A stretch of 64,000 nucleotides of DNA from Lactuca virosa. Its lineage: Eukaryota > Streptophyta > Magnoliopsida > Asterales > Asteraceae. Location of the stretch: positions 216,978,451 through 217,042,450 of the forward strand of contig CAKMRJ010005745.1 in the NCBI GenBank assembly GCA_928212115.1. The letters are read 5' to 3'. The translations under genes and the position numbers were made by a program. Of the stretch, positions 11,790-20,884 are shown piece by piece (positions within the stretch are counted from its first letter, which is position 1; the number at the start of each line of letters is the position of its first letter). The notes beneath the pieces were generated by a model that was not told the DNA's origin, ran no database searches, and saw only the letters and a program-made list of their open reading frames with translations.

Positions 11790-13348
11790 ATTTTTGTTAT
11801 TAATTAGGTTCGTTTAAATTTGCGCATTTTCGTAATTTTATTCTCACTCATGCACAAATTTAGGGGGAGAAATAAACAAAAATCAACAAAAAATTGAAAA
11901 ATAAAAAATCCAAAAATATTTTATTTATGTTTTATTTTTTTCAGAAAATATTCCGAAATCCAAAAACATTAAAATTCAGAAAAATCAAAAATATTGTTGC
12001 TAGCAGTTTTGCTTGTAGGTATTGTGTTGGGAAGTGATATTATCAAGTGATAACGGGCAATCTGAGTCTGCGTAACGTACCCAAAGTTGAAGGGTCTATG
12101 CTCTGGTTTGATGCGCCGGTAGGCACGAAAGATTCTAAATGGACTTGACTAGGCAGAGTTGAACTTAAGAAATTATAGACTTGACAAATCTTGACCTAGT
12201 TAGATCCGTTTAGCCTGACAATACGACGCTTGGATAGATTGAGCAGGGAGATATATATGGGAATCTACTAGTCACATTAAAGAACCTGTACTTGGAACCG
12301 TGGATTAACTTTTCCTCAATGTGCGGATTCTGTCCTTAATCCCGGTATTGATGGGGTGACTGGTGAATTCCGATGAATTAGGTCTGTAGAAAATTGTTTT
12401 CTTTCTCTATCTGTCTGTTAGTCATATGTTACCTCCTCTGCGTGACTCAAAATCCGACCTAGACTGTAACATATGCAATTCTATTTCTCTGCATCTTCTA
12501 TCTATGCAATTCTTTCTGTCTGTTAGCCACATACTGTCTCCTTTGCGTGAGTCATAATCCGACCTGATACACAGTATATGCACCATTCTACTTCTCAATC
12601 CCTCTAAAACTTCAGTTAGTCATATGTTTCACCCTCTGCGTGATTGGAAGAGATCTGACCTGGGTGTATAGCATATGCATTCTAATTCTATCTTCTTTCT
12701 TAATAATTGTCTGCTCACCCGATGTAAGGAGTATTCTGGAAGTCCTTGATTACTGGAGCATATCAGGAAGCGGGAACCGTGTTCTAGTACAATTAACAAT
12801 TGAACACTCACAAATTGTCTATAGATCTCGCTGCTCAATTTAGGTGGACAACAATATCTCTGGTCGTCGTCAGCTGAATGGTCCTTAGGAAATATTATCT
12901 AGGAACTTAGGATCACTTTGTCTTACAATTATTAGTATGTCCTAATATCGTCACAATTTTTCGTATTTAAGTGGACCACAATACCGGCGATCGACCAGAC
13001 AAAGATGTGAAGATGAAAGGTACCGACAAGTGGATTAAGGCTGTCTAACAACTTTGATCCCAGTATCACAAAAAAAAATGTCAATGAATTTTTAAGATAA
13101 ATTTTTGTCTGTGTTTATTCTTATTTTATTTTTATTTTTATTTTTATTTTATTTTTTTTAATTGTCAAAAAAATTTAATTTTTAAATCTTTTAATTCTTA
13201 AAGTTTAGAAATTAGTTTATTTTATTTTTAGTTTAATTTTTAATTTTACTTTTATTTTAATATCCTCAAAAGTTTTATTTTTGAAAATTTAATCGGAATT
13301 TGGACTGTGCCTTACACTGCGTGGGAGACAGGTAAAAGTCAAGGGAGG
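11790..13348 (+). other. E2 noncoding region between pol and the downstream ORF
   Basis: No coding sequence recognised. The parts are: an A-rich stretch (11860-11990); a mixed stretch with 'gggggag' near 11863 that resembles an internal polypurine tract; three repeated long hairpins (12423-12677); and a T-rich tract (13090-13270) of ttattttta units just before the TATA box at 13349. Confidence 0.6.
12423..12677. repeat. Three tandem hairpins with a conserved loop
   Basis: Copy 1 has arms CATATGTTAC (12423-12432) and GTAACATATG (12466-12475). Copy 2 has CATACTGT (12530-12537) and ACAGTATATG (12571-12580). Copy 3 has CATATGT (12621-12627) and GCATATG (12671-12677). The loop keeps a ctctGCGTGA word and a GACCT word in all three. 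Arm sequences change in a paired way between copies, which suggests selection on an RNA or DNA stem. Confidence 0.75.
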
Positions 13349-13356
13349 TATAAAAG
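13349..13356 (+). promoter_or_regulatory. TATA box upstream of the E2 downstream ORF
   Basis: TATAAAAG, followed about 30 nt later by a strongly C/T-rich stretch (13382-13445) of the kind found at plant transcription starts. It lies about 560 nt before the ORF start at 13918, in the same relative place as the E1 box at 4082. Promoter activity is inferred. Confidence 0.6.
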
Positions 13357-13491
13357 GTGGAGCTTACTACCGTAAACCCTTTTCACCTCTCACTTCTCCC
13401 TTTTACAGCCGCAAACTCTTTCTCTCTCTACTCTCTCTCCTCCGAATTTTTTTTTTTGAGTTTTTTCGAAATCAGTTAGTCTACTTCGAAG

Positions 13492-13913
13492 GTATGCTAA
13501 AACCGACTGGGGAAAAGCTATTTGTTCATCGATTCGACTTAAACTGGAGGAGTAATCGAGGTTTAACTGTTCGTCGGCGTTTATGGTTTGGGGATGGTTT
13601 ACGGTTTAGGGAGATTCAAGAACCGTAAACTCCTTTTGAGCTTACAACCGTAAACTCATTTTGGGTTTACGACCGTAAACTCCTCTGAGTTTACGACCGT
13701 AAACTCAGTTTACGGTCTGATGACCATTGCAATGAGTTTACGGTCGTAAACCCAATTTGGACCGTAAACTCAATGTTTGACCAATATTGACCGTAAACTC
13801 CAATTTTTTTTAAAAATAAATTTTAAGGCCTAAATAAAATTGTTTAATTAAGAAAACTTAAAGCTTTAATTGTTTAAATACTTTGTTTTCTTAGTTGGCC
13901 TGGTTTAGTGCAG
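13492..13913 (+). other. Predicted 5' UTR intron of the E2 downstream ORF
   Basis: Donor G/GTATGC at 13491-13497 and acceptor TTTAGTGCAG ending at 13913, four bases before the ATG at 13918; an alternative acceptor TTTTCTTAG ends at 13894. The interval is T-rich at its 3' end and holds the cluster of GTTTACG/CGTAAAC words. A leader intron after a C/T-rich first exon is a common plant gene design. Not proven without transcript reads. Confidence 0.45.
13597..13799. repeat. Second noncoding array of GTTTACG/CGTAAAC words in E2
   Basis: About a dozen half-sites or dyads, including full palindromes near 13664, 13689 and 13735, lie in the predicted leader intron. They match the LTR and gag-leader arrays, so E2 carries this word in four separate regulatory places (both LTRs, gag leader, second-ORF leader) and almost never in coding DNA. 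Confidence 0.85.
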
Positions 13914-13917
13914 ATCA

Positions 13918-15772
13918 ATGGCGAGTCTTAAATTTGCTGACATTCACAACCTGGCAATTGTGTTGGATGAACCTCCTGTCGCTCATGGAGATTTCAGATC
14001 AATGATCTACAGGCTAAGAGAATGCTGTCTGGCTTGTGCCATCACTGTGAATCCAGTCATTTATCAGAACATTGTCCGGGAGTTCTGGCAGACGGCCAAG
14101 ATGTCAAAAGAAAATGGTGCAATTACTGTTAAAGCTATGGTCAAAGGATGCAAGATCGTAATCACCGAGCAGTATATCAGAGACACATTGTTGATCGATG
14201 ATCAACCCGATTTTCCTACTGAAATTGGGATTGATGATGTTCAAAAGATTCTCAGAAGGATGGGATATGAGGGCATCTCATCCTCCAATTAAAAGACGAA
14301 GACTTGACCCTAGACAGGGAATTACTGTTTCAGGAGTACTTCAAAGTTTTTCAACTCAACCAACAACAACTCCAGTTATAGTCTCATCTGAACCTATCAG
14401 TGAAGGTCCTAGTACCTTCTTCGAAGCTGGTGGCTCTTCCTTCCCTACACATTTCTCTCCTCCTAGGCCAGAGCATGATGCTGCCTCTGTTAAGCTAGCC
14501 ACGCTCTTGGCCGGAGAACAATTTTCAACGCCTCCCCTACATGGCAAAGGAATTTCTATCGGGGGTGGCAGCTCAGGAGAAGAGAGTCTTTCACTTCTTG
14601 GACTTCAGAAACAGATCGATGCTCTAAATCAGAAAAATATTGATTTAGATCAGAGAAATATTGAGCTGGATATCAAGGTCGCAGACATTCAGACTGAGAA
14701 TACAAAGCTCAATATTCAAGTGGCCGAACTTATCGAAGACAAAGCTCTGAAGACGAAATAGATTACGGATCTTCAGACACATTTTGGCTTACTGACCGCC
14801 AGCTACTACGATTTAAAGAAGAAGCTGGAAGATAAATTTAGCGACGAATTCAAGTCATCCGTTGACGAGCCAAAGATCTATCTTCCCGACCAAGATGTTC
14901 CCATAGCTCCACAACCTACCAGAACCACCACCGTTGTTAACCGTTTTGAAAAAGAACCGGCTCAAGCTTCGAGTATAATGAAATTGAAACGCGCTAAGTT
15001 GGCCCAGTCAGCTGAAAAGGGTCAACTTTTATTCAAAAGGAGCTCAGAACATAATGCCCCCTGGGATCAACAAAAGATCACCGTTACGGATATGGGCGAA
15101 CATCGTTTCAGAGACGTTTATGGTGATAGGTCAGGAATCATCTCGTGGGGATTCCATGACACGATGAATATGTTTATGGTGAGGAGAAAGAGCGGCAACA
15201 CTGAGTTATACAAGGATGCTCACGATTTTAATTCCTTTACAAGAATTGATCTTACAGAGCTGTATAAAGCTCCCTTCTCAAATCCATCAAACAATCCCAG
15301 GGCGGTTCAGTTCAAATCATTTTTGGAAGATCAAGTAGCTAAGGGTTTCCCTTCGATGAAGACTGCTGAGTCTATAATCAAGATTTACCCTAGCATCATT
15401 GATCCCAAAACTAGTCAGCCACTTCGGTCAGTGATGTGGCCCGCTACCGCTCAAGTAAAGCAAGTTCCCGTTCTTCAAAATTATCCAGATGGATCTCTCG
15501 CATCCATGCTATATTGGGTGTATGATGAATCCACAGCTGCTGCTGTCATCAAGCTTAAAGACGATTGTATCCGCTTATATGACAAGAGGGATTTGCTTCA
15601 ATTCGGTAAGTGGGACATACATCAGCTCTCCATTCATCAGATCGTGGTGGCTGAAGAACTTTTTGAGTCCGCTGCAAAAGAATACACTTCGATGGTGGCG
15701 GAAATTATCGAGAAGGAGATGTGGAACGGAGCTATGGGAAAATCCGATGTGCTGGTGGTCGACAAAAGCTGA
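13918..15772 (+). pseudogene. E2 downstream ORF (internally deleted, one stop)
   Basis: An ORF of unknown function after pol. ATG 13918 (MASLKFADIHNL) starts a globular N-terminal domain that ends at MGYEG near 14275. In E1 the equivalent MGY is followed by about 150 more globular residues; here the frame breaks and the +1 frame (from about 14270) goes straight to a basic linker (IKRRRLDPRQ). A central piece is therefore missing. The second frame has a leucine/asparagine heptad-like coiled coil (14610-14750), an in-frame TAG at 14759-14761, and then a C-terminal domain (about 14978-15772) that I do not recognise. No signal peptide or membrane helix, so an envelope role is unlikely. Confidence 0.7.
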
Positions 15773-15792
15773 GTCCAAGCTAGCACCAAACC

Positions 15793-15803
15793 AAGGGGGA
15801 GAT
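15793..15803 (+). other. E2 polypurine tract
   Basis: AAGGGGGAGAT directly before the TG of the 3' LTR; it primes plus-strand cDNA. Confidence 0.9.
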
Positions 15804-16191
15804 TGAAGGGTCCAGTTAATTGTTTGGTCTAGGCTTTCATTGTATTTTGTTCAGTATGAGTCTGTAATTCTGTTTGTGAGTTGTTTATGTGTTTTTGATC
15901 AGTAAGTGTGTTTACGACCGTAAACAGAGTTTATGGCCGTAAACATGTTTACGACCGTAAACCCTGTTTACGGTCGTAAACCCCGTTTGCGGTCCAGTCT
16001 TGTATAAATTGTAGAGGTGTAGGTCTTTGTGTAGTTTTTGATGCCATTGCGTTTACAGAGTGTTCCATCGAGTTGTACCTGACGTTTTTCTGAATATAAA
16101 CGTGTGCAAGCTCGATTTCTTTACTTTTTCTTCTTCTATTGTGGTTGTTTGTTGCTTGACTACTGGTAAAGATCCTTTTCAGGACCTTACA
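15804..16191 (+). repeat. E2 3' LTR
   Basis: 388 bp, TGAAGGG to CTTACA, matching 4611-5001 with about nine substitutions (for example the second palindrome reads tttatgg instead of tttacgg) and a shorter TTC tract. Two of the differences are C-to-T changes inside the CpG palindromes, as expected from methylated-cytosine decay. Confidence 0.95.
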
Positions 16192-16196
16192 GGGAT
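16192..16196. repeat. Target-site duplication of E2, right copy (gggat)
   Basis: Directly follows the CA end of the E2 3' LTR and matches 4606-4610. Removing E2 plus one copy restores the E1 reading frame exactly. Confidence 0.95.
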
Positions 16197-17828
16197 ACCA
16201 TAAGAAGATTAGAGGGATTGGTGAATTCAAGAAAAACCAGTTGCCTGCGGTCTGGCAATTTGTTTGCCACTTCGTCATCCGCAGTCTATCCAGAAGAACC
16301 GGAGGCACGGACAATATGGGACTCAAACTTCTGGAGCTAGTGTGGAGTATCTTCACAGGTCATGATGTAAACTACGGGCAGATCTTATGGGACGACTTTC
16401 TTCAGTACATTCCCAAGGAGAGCCCAAGGGAGAACCCAACCAAACTCACTTTTGCAAGGTTCTGGTCCCTCTGCATTTCAGGCCTCCATGCGGATGCAGG
16501 GATCAACATGGGCAGTGACATCAATTTCTTTGTCACCAAGGATCTCAAAAGGTACCATCCCTCCTCTGATCAATCTATTTTTGGACCAATTAGAAGACTT
16601 CCCACCCATATTCTTTCTACTCTTGGTCTTGAGACTGCTGATGTCTCAGATCACATTGAGGCTTCGGAAGGTATTTCCCCATACCTTCCTACCCCGCCTC
16701 TTTAAAATCCATCCGCAATCATGAACCCTAAAGGTACCGCAGTCCCTTCTTCCATTACTCTCTCCAATCTTTCTCAAATAAGAAAGCAATTGGCCACCAA
16801 GAAGAAACAAAGAACTCCCAAGAAGGATGCTCCCAAAACAACCGCACCCACCAAGAAACGTAAAATCAAACCAACCGCAACCACACATGACAGTGATTCA
16901 GATGAGGATGCGCAACCCATTGCCATCCTTAAGAAACGAAAAACCAAACCCACTGGCCATATGCGTAACCGGACTGATACCTCAGCCTCTCAAAAGGCTC
17001 CGGTAGTCCTTGGGGTGGCCGCAGACCCATTCAACACCACTATCATTTTCCAATCAAACTCAGAAAGTGAGTCTGATTCACTACATCGTGGAGACTCCCC
17101 CCCCCCCAGTTCATTCCCAAGAAGATGACACTGGTGCACGCCCTAAGGTCTCCAGGGCTTCCCGACTGTATTTCTTTTCTTCTGAGGAGTTGAACTCCAT
17201 CCTTTTGAACATAACCCAAACACTTCAAACACCTCCCCAACCGCAGGGCACTTCTTCCGCCCATGCCAGAACTGAGCCGAGGCCAAACTTGACTACTGGT
17301 CAAGGAGACCAAGGAAGCTCAGGAAATCCTACTCTGCTTACATCCACAGCAGGTGGTTTAGGCACGGTGAGCACAAATGTGCAAGGATCCGTGGACCCGA
17401 AGGACACTTCGGTGCGTTTCCAAGGATTTGACGGAGATGAATCAAATGACTCATGGTTGAACTATACTCCGGTGACTGAGTCAGACATCAAGAAATATGC
17501 CGCTTTCAGGAGGGCATTCCAAGCACGCAAGGAACAACAGATCAAGCAACAACAACAAAAGGAACAAGAAATCCAGTCAGTGGCTAAGTATTGGGCAGAT
17601 GCAATCAATAATGCCAATACCGTAGCCACCATTCTAAAGGTTCAAGACTGGATGACCGAGATGGCTGAAACAATCCTTAAGGCTTAAGCAATAGGTGCAG
17701 GTGCAGGCCCCTACAGAGTAACTCCAACTCCAACTCCAACTCCAACTCCAAATCCAATTCCAACTCCAACAGCTCATGAATCACAAGACGAAGGAACCGC
17801 CATAGAAGTCAGTTCTGCTCCCACCTTC
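16197..17828 (+). pseudogene. E1 downstream ORF, central part (stops and frameshift)
   Basis: Continues the 4196-4610 frame on the far side of E2. The first 170 residues look globular (LPAVWQFVCHFV, WSIFTGHDVNYGQ, ARFWSLCISGLHADAG), then TAA at 16703-16705 stops the frame. The same frame continues with a Lys/Thr-rich, nuclear-signal-like stretch (KKKQRTPKKD, PTKKRKIKP near 16795-16870). An 11-C run at 17097-17107 carries a frameshift. The next frame runs to TAA 17685-17687 through a Gln/Lys-rich coiled-coil-like part, then continues past that stop into a Pro-Thr repeat (17720-17770). It is cut at 17828 by a solo LTR. Function unknown. Confidence 0.7.
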
Positions 17829-17854
17829 TGTAATGCCCGTGTTTCTAGGCTAGA

Positions 17855-18412
17855 CATTAATATTGACATGATAGTCTAGGTTAACCTTTGTGACTCATTT
17901 TGGAGAAATGAAAAGGAATTATGTGAAAAATATGTGTTTTATGTGTTTTATGCTTAATTATTATAATTTAATTAATTAAGATTAAAAATGAGCGTCGAAA
18001 ATAAATATTAGATAAAGCCGATATTTATTGAGAAAGTTGTAGTAGTCGTGACAAGGATTACGGATATATATAAAGAATGCCGAAATCCGAGTTATAACGA
18101 AGAAGTTATGACCTGTCGAAGTTTCGCGACAAAACGGCATTAATATTGACATGATAGTCTAGGTTAACCTTTGTGACTCATTTTGGAGAAATGAAAAGGA
18201 ATTATGTGAAAAATATGTGTTTTATGCTTAATTATTATAATTTAATTAATTAAGATTAAAAATGAGCGTCGAAAATAAATATTAGATAAAGCCGATATTT
18301 ATTGAGAAAGTTGTAGTAGTCGTGACAAGGATTACAGATATATATAAAGAATGCCGAAATCCGAGTTATAACGAAGAAGTTATGACCTGTCGAAGTTTCG
18401 CGACAAAACGGC
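17855..18412 (+). repeat. Tandem duplication of about 280 bp in the solo LTR
   Basis: The unit starting cattaatattgacatgatag at 17855 starts again at 18138. The second copy lacks about 12 bp (one tgtgttttatg unit) and differs at very few bases. The breakpoint has the microhomology cat between aaaacgg and taat. It is a recent local duplication of U3 sequence. Confidence 0.9.
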
Positions 18413-18419
18413 ACAGTGC

Positions 18420-18890
18420 CGAATGTCGTAAAAAGTGAGTTTTTGATAAACTACTTTTTGGCCTTAGTGATCTAAACGAAACTCGTAGTGTTCGTTAAAC
18501 CGAGAGTAGGTATAAAAAGAACGCCCAAATCTGACTTCGTATGAGGAAGTTATGATTTTTCGAAGTTTCAGCTTAGCAGTAGACAGCTAAAAACTCGAAT
18601 TTTAGATCGAGTGATTTTTAGCCGACACAACCTAAACGATAATCGAAGGTCTCGTAAATAGTAGCACAACGGTAAAAAGTCTGACAAAAACGGACGTCGG
18701 ATGAAGAAGTTATGAATTTTTAACGGATTTCCTGTCCCGGTCTGTTAAAAATAATAATATAAAAATAAAATCAAAATTAGCCGACGAAGTCTAACCGAAA
18801 GTTGTAGAGTATGATTTTACCTACGCGTTCATATAAAGAACGCCAAAAACGGAGCTCGTATGCAAAAGTTATGATTTTCGCAAGTTTGGC
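18420..18890 (+). repeat. Degenerate U3 modules of about 120 bp
   Basis: After the exact duplication, the pattern 'aac-gaaagtcgtag ... taaagaacgcc-aaa-cgga--tcgtatgaggaagttatga' recurs at about 18470-18560, 18620-18720 and 18790-18880, each with an AAGTTATGA core. The same series is in E4 (29520-30100) and, reversed, in E6 (57640-58180). Enhancer-like repetition is a reasonable reading. Confidence 0.7.
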
Positions 18891-19209
18891 ACAAAAATAA
18901 AGAAAAAATGGGAAAATCGGGCAATTTCGCATGCCACGTCACCCTCGCACATGGCAGCTGCTGAGTGGACCGAACCCATGCGTGGCACCTCCTGATTGGA
19001 CCGCAGCCAAGGTCCACTTAGAAGCCAACAGCTTCGCATGAGATGCCCCGGAGACACCCCTTGGACACCCTCCTTCGCACGTGGCTCCTTCCCATTGGAC
19101 CGAGGTTTGGTCCAATCCGAGCCTAGCATCTTGCGAGCCTTCGGTCCGAAGTAAGCCACCTGTCCGACGCGTGTCAGCTTCGCATAGCTCCGGGTCCGAA
19201 CCTTCGGAC

Positions 19210-19217
19210 TATATATA
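19210..19217 (+). promoter_or_regulatory. TATA box of the solo LTR
   Basis: TATATATA after a GC-rich region (18930-19205) with three copies of a (C)CNATTGGACCG CCAAT-type word or its complement and four TTCGCA words. The E6 LTR has the same layout reversed, with its TATA at 57261-57267. Confidence 0.65.
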
Positions 19218-19474
19218 TGCATGCGAGGGCTTCCGAATTTTTACACTTTTTCACCCCAATTTTCATCATCTTTCACATTTTCCACTCTCATAAGCTCATA
19301 TACAACCCCTAAAGCCCCGATATCACTTCTAAAGCCCGAAGCAAGCCCCGGAGCCCTGGAATTCTAGAGAATTCATCCTCTCTCCTGTCAAAACTCTGCC
19401 CGGTTTGAGCCGGTTTCTCGTTAAATAAACTCTTTACGGGAAACGAAACGCTACCCGAATCACCGCTTATCAAA

Positions 19475-19620
19475 GTGAGTTCATACCCCTATAATTTATC
19501 TTTTCGGTTTCGAAGCCCGACCCTTGCAGAGCCCGGTTTCTCAATAAAACTCCCGGTTTTATTAGAAACGATCGTTTTAGGAAACGAATTGCTGCCCGAT
19601 TTTCATTAAATCAGGTGAGT
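19475..19620 (+). promoter_or_regulatory. Two splice-donor candidates in the solo LTR
   Basis: CAAA/GTGAGT at 19475-19480 and CAG/GTGAGT at 19615-19620, 260-400 nt downstream of the TATA box. Equivalent words occur in the LTRs of E4, E5, E6, E7 and E8 at the same relative place. Confidence 0.55.
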
Positions 19621-19960
19621 GTGTAGTCACTTTCATCTTACACATAGATATGAAGTATTTTATATAAAATACGTGGTATGTGTATATATGTTGTTTGTTT
19701 ATTCGAGATGGGTGTTGAATGAATGTTTTATACATGTTTAAAATGATTTAAAATGTATATATATTTTATCTTCAAATATGTTGGGTAAAACATGGGTAGA
19801 TAAAGTATGAGGGATAGAAGTACAGTATAGATGTACGTTGGTAGCTATGAATTTAGTACATTATAGATGTACGTTGGTAGCTACAGATTTAGTATGTTGG
19901 CAGCTATGAACTTAGTGCCTGTTGTATAAACCTTGGCGATGATGTGACTTCGTGCCTATT

Positions 19961-20348
19961 TGACATAAATTGTTGAAGGAAAACAATGTTGTCACCCCGG
20001 TGTTTGTTTTATTTGACATAAATTGCTGAGGGAAAGCGATGTTGTCACCATACTGATTGTTTTATGTCAGGTGGTCTTATTTGACATAAATTGCTGAAGA
20101 AAGCAATGTTGTCACCTATTGTTGGTTGTTTTATTTGACATAAATTGTTGAAGGAAAACAATTTTGTCACCCCGGTGTTTACCTTATTTGACATAAATTG
20201 CTGAAGAAAGCAATGTTGTCACCTTATTGGTCATTTTGTGTTAGGTTGTCTTGTTTGACATAAATTGCTGAGGAAAGCAGTGTTGTCACCATGTAGGTTT
20301 CCTTATTTGACATAATTGCTAAGGAACCCCCGAAGCAAAGTTGTCACC
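19961..20348 (+). repeat. Seven tandem hairpin units downstream of the splice donor
   Basis: Units at 19961-19996, 20014-20049, 20082-20116, 20136-20171, 20189-20223, 20256-20290 and 20308-20348, each of the form TGACA...ATTGCT-loop-AGCAAT..TGTCACC. The outer TGACA pairs with TGTCA and the inner ATTGCT with AGCAAT. In units 1 and 4 the inner pair is GTT/AAC instead of GCT/AGC, a compensatory change. Unit 7 is degenerate. Confidence 0.8.
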
Positions 20349-20884
20349 CCTAATGAAAATCCTTAGGCTAGGTCCCTTGTGATAGTTGTTTTAGGGACGT
20401 AAGGTGAGGATAACGGGAATGGGTAATTAGGGTTGTTTTTGGTTGATGAAACTTAATAAATTATTTGTTGATTGATAAACTTAAGGAGTTTATTATTTAT
20501 TGTGGGTTGAAAACCCTATATGCTCACCAGGCTTCCAAGCCTGACCCACTCAGCTTTTTATATTACAGGTAGTGGACCCCGAGCATAGTCGGATGATGAC
20601 GATGAGTGATTTTGGATTATAGGCTTGTAGTTGTAAATAATTGTGTAAGGCTTATAATGTCTTGTTTATGCTTTTGATCTGTATCGGAACATGACATCCC
20701 GAGGTTTTGTTATGAAATAAAAATATATATTTCTTAAAGAAAGGTTTTGATAAATTTTTATCATGTTTGGTTTTGGGAACAAATTCCGCAACACTTATAA
20801 TCAAATGATTACTCTGATTTTATTTTAAAAAGCATAAACGAAATCGGTCTTTTCTGGCCGTGAAATTGGGGATGTCACACCTTC

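Larger units (their letters stand above)
4611..16191 (+). mobile_element. E2: complete Sirevirus-type Ty1/copia element
   Basis: An 11.6 kb element with both LTRs, target duplication, tRNA-iMet primer-binding site, polypurine tract, gag with two zinc knuckles and a coiled coil, PR-IN-RT-RNase H pol, and a large ORF after pol. The last three traits are typical of Sireviruses. The two LTRs differ at roughly nine bases plus a 3-nt length difference, so the insertion is fairly recent. Even so, the coding region has several in-frame stops, at least two frameshifts, and an Asn replacing a catalytic integrase Asp. It may have been mobilised by proteins supplied in trans. Confidence 0.93.
17829..20879 (+). 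mobile_element. Solo LTR of a chromovirus-type gypsy element, inside E1
   Basis: 3,051 bp from TGTAATGCCC to GATGTCACA, flanked by the perfect duplication ccttc (17824-17828 and 20880-20884), with no internal domain, so it arose by LTR-LTR recombination. It shares its U3 modules and its GATGTCACA end with the E4 5' LTR (29382-31796) and its middle with the E6 LTR. It interrupts the E1 downstream ORF in frame. Parts in order: duplicated U3 block, degenerate U3 modules, GC-rich promoter-proximal region, TATA box, two splice-donor words, hairpin array. Confidence 0.93.

Noticed and set aside
13918..15772. Calling the E2 second ORF an envelope gene
   Set aside because: No signal peptide, membrane segment or cysteine pattern is visible.
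18829..19222. Minus-strand ORFs in the GC-rich part of the solo LTR
   Set aside because: They lie across the promoter-proximal region; the same is seen reversed in E6 and they have no protein features.
19961..20348. CRISPR-like array (regular repeats of about 36 nt)
   Set aside because: Spacers are similar to each other, unit spacing is variable, the genome is a plant, and it lies inside an LTR.
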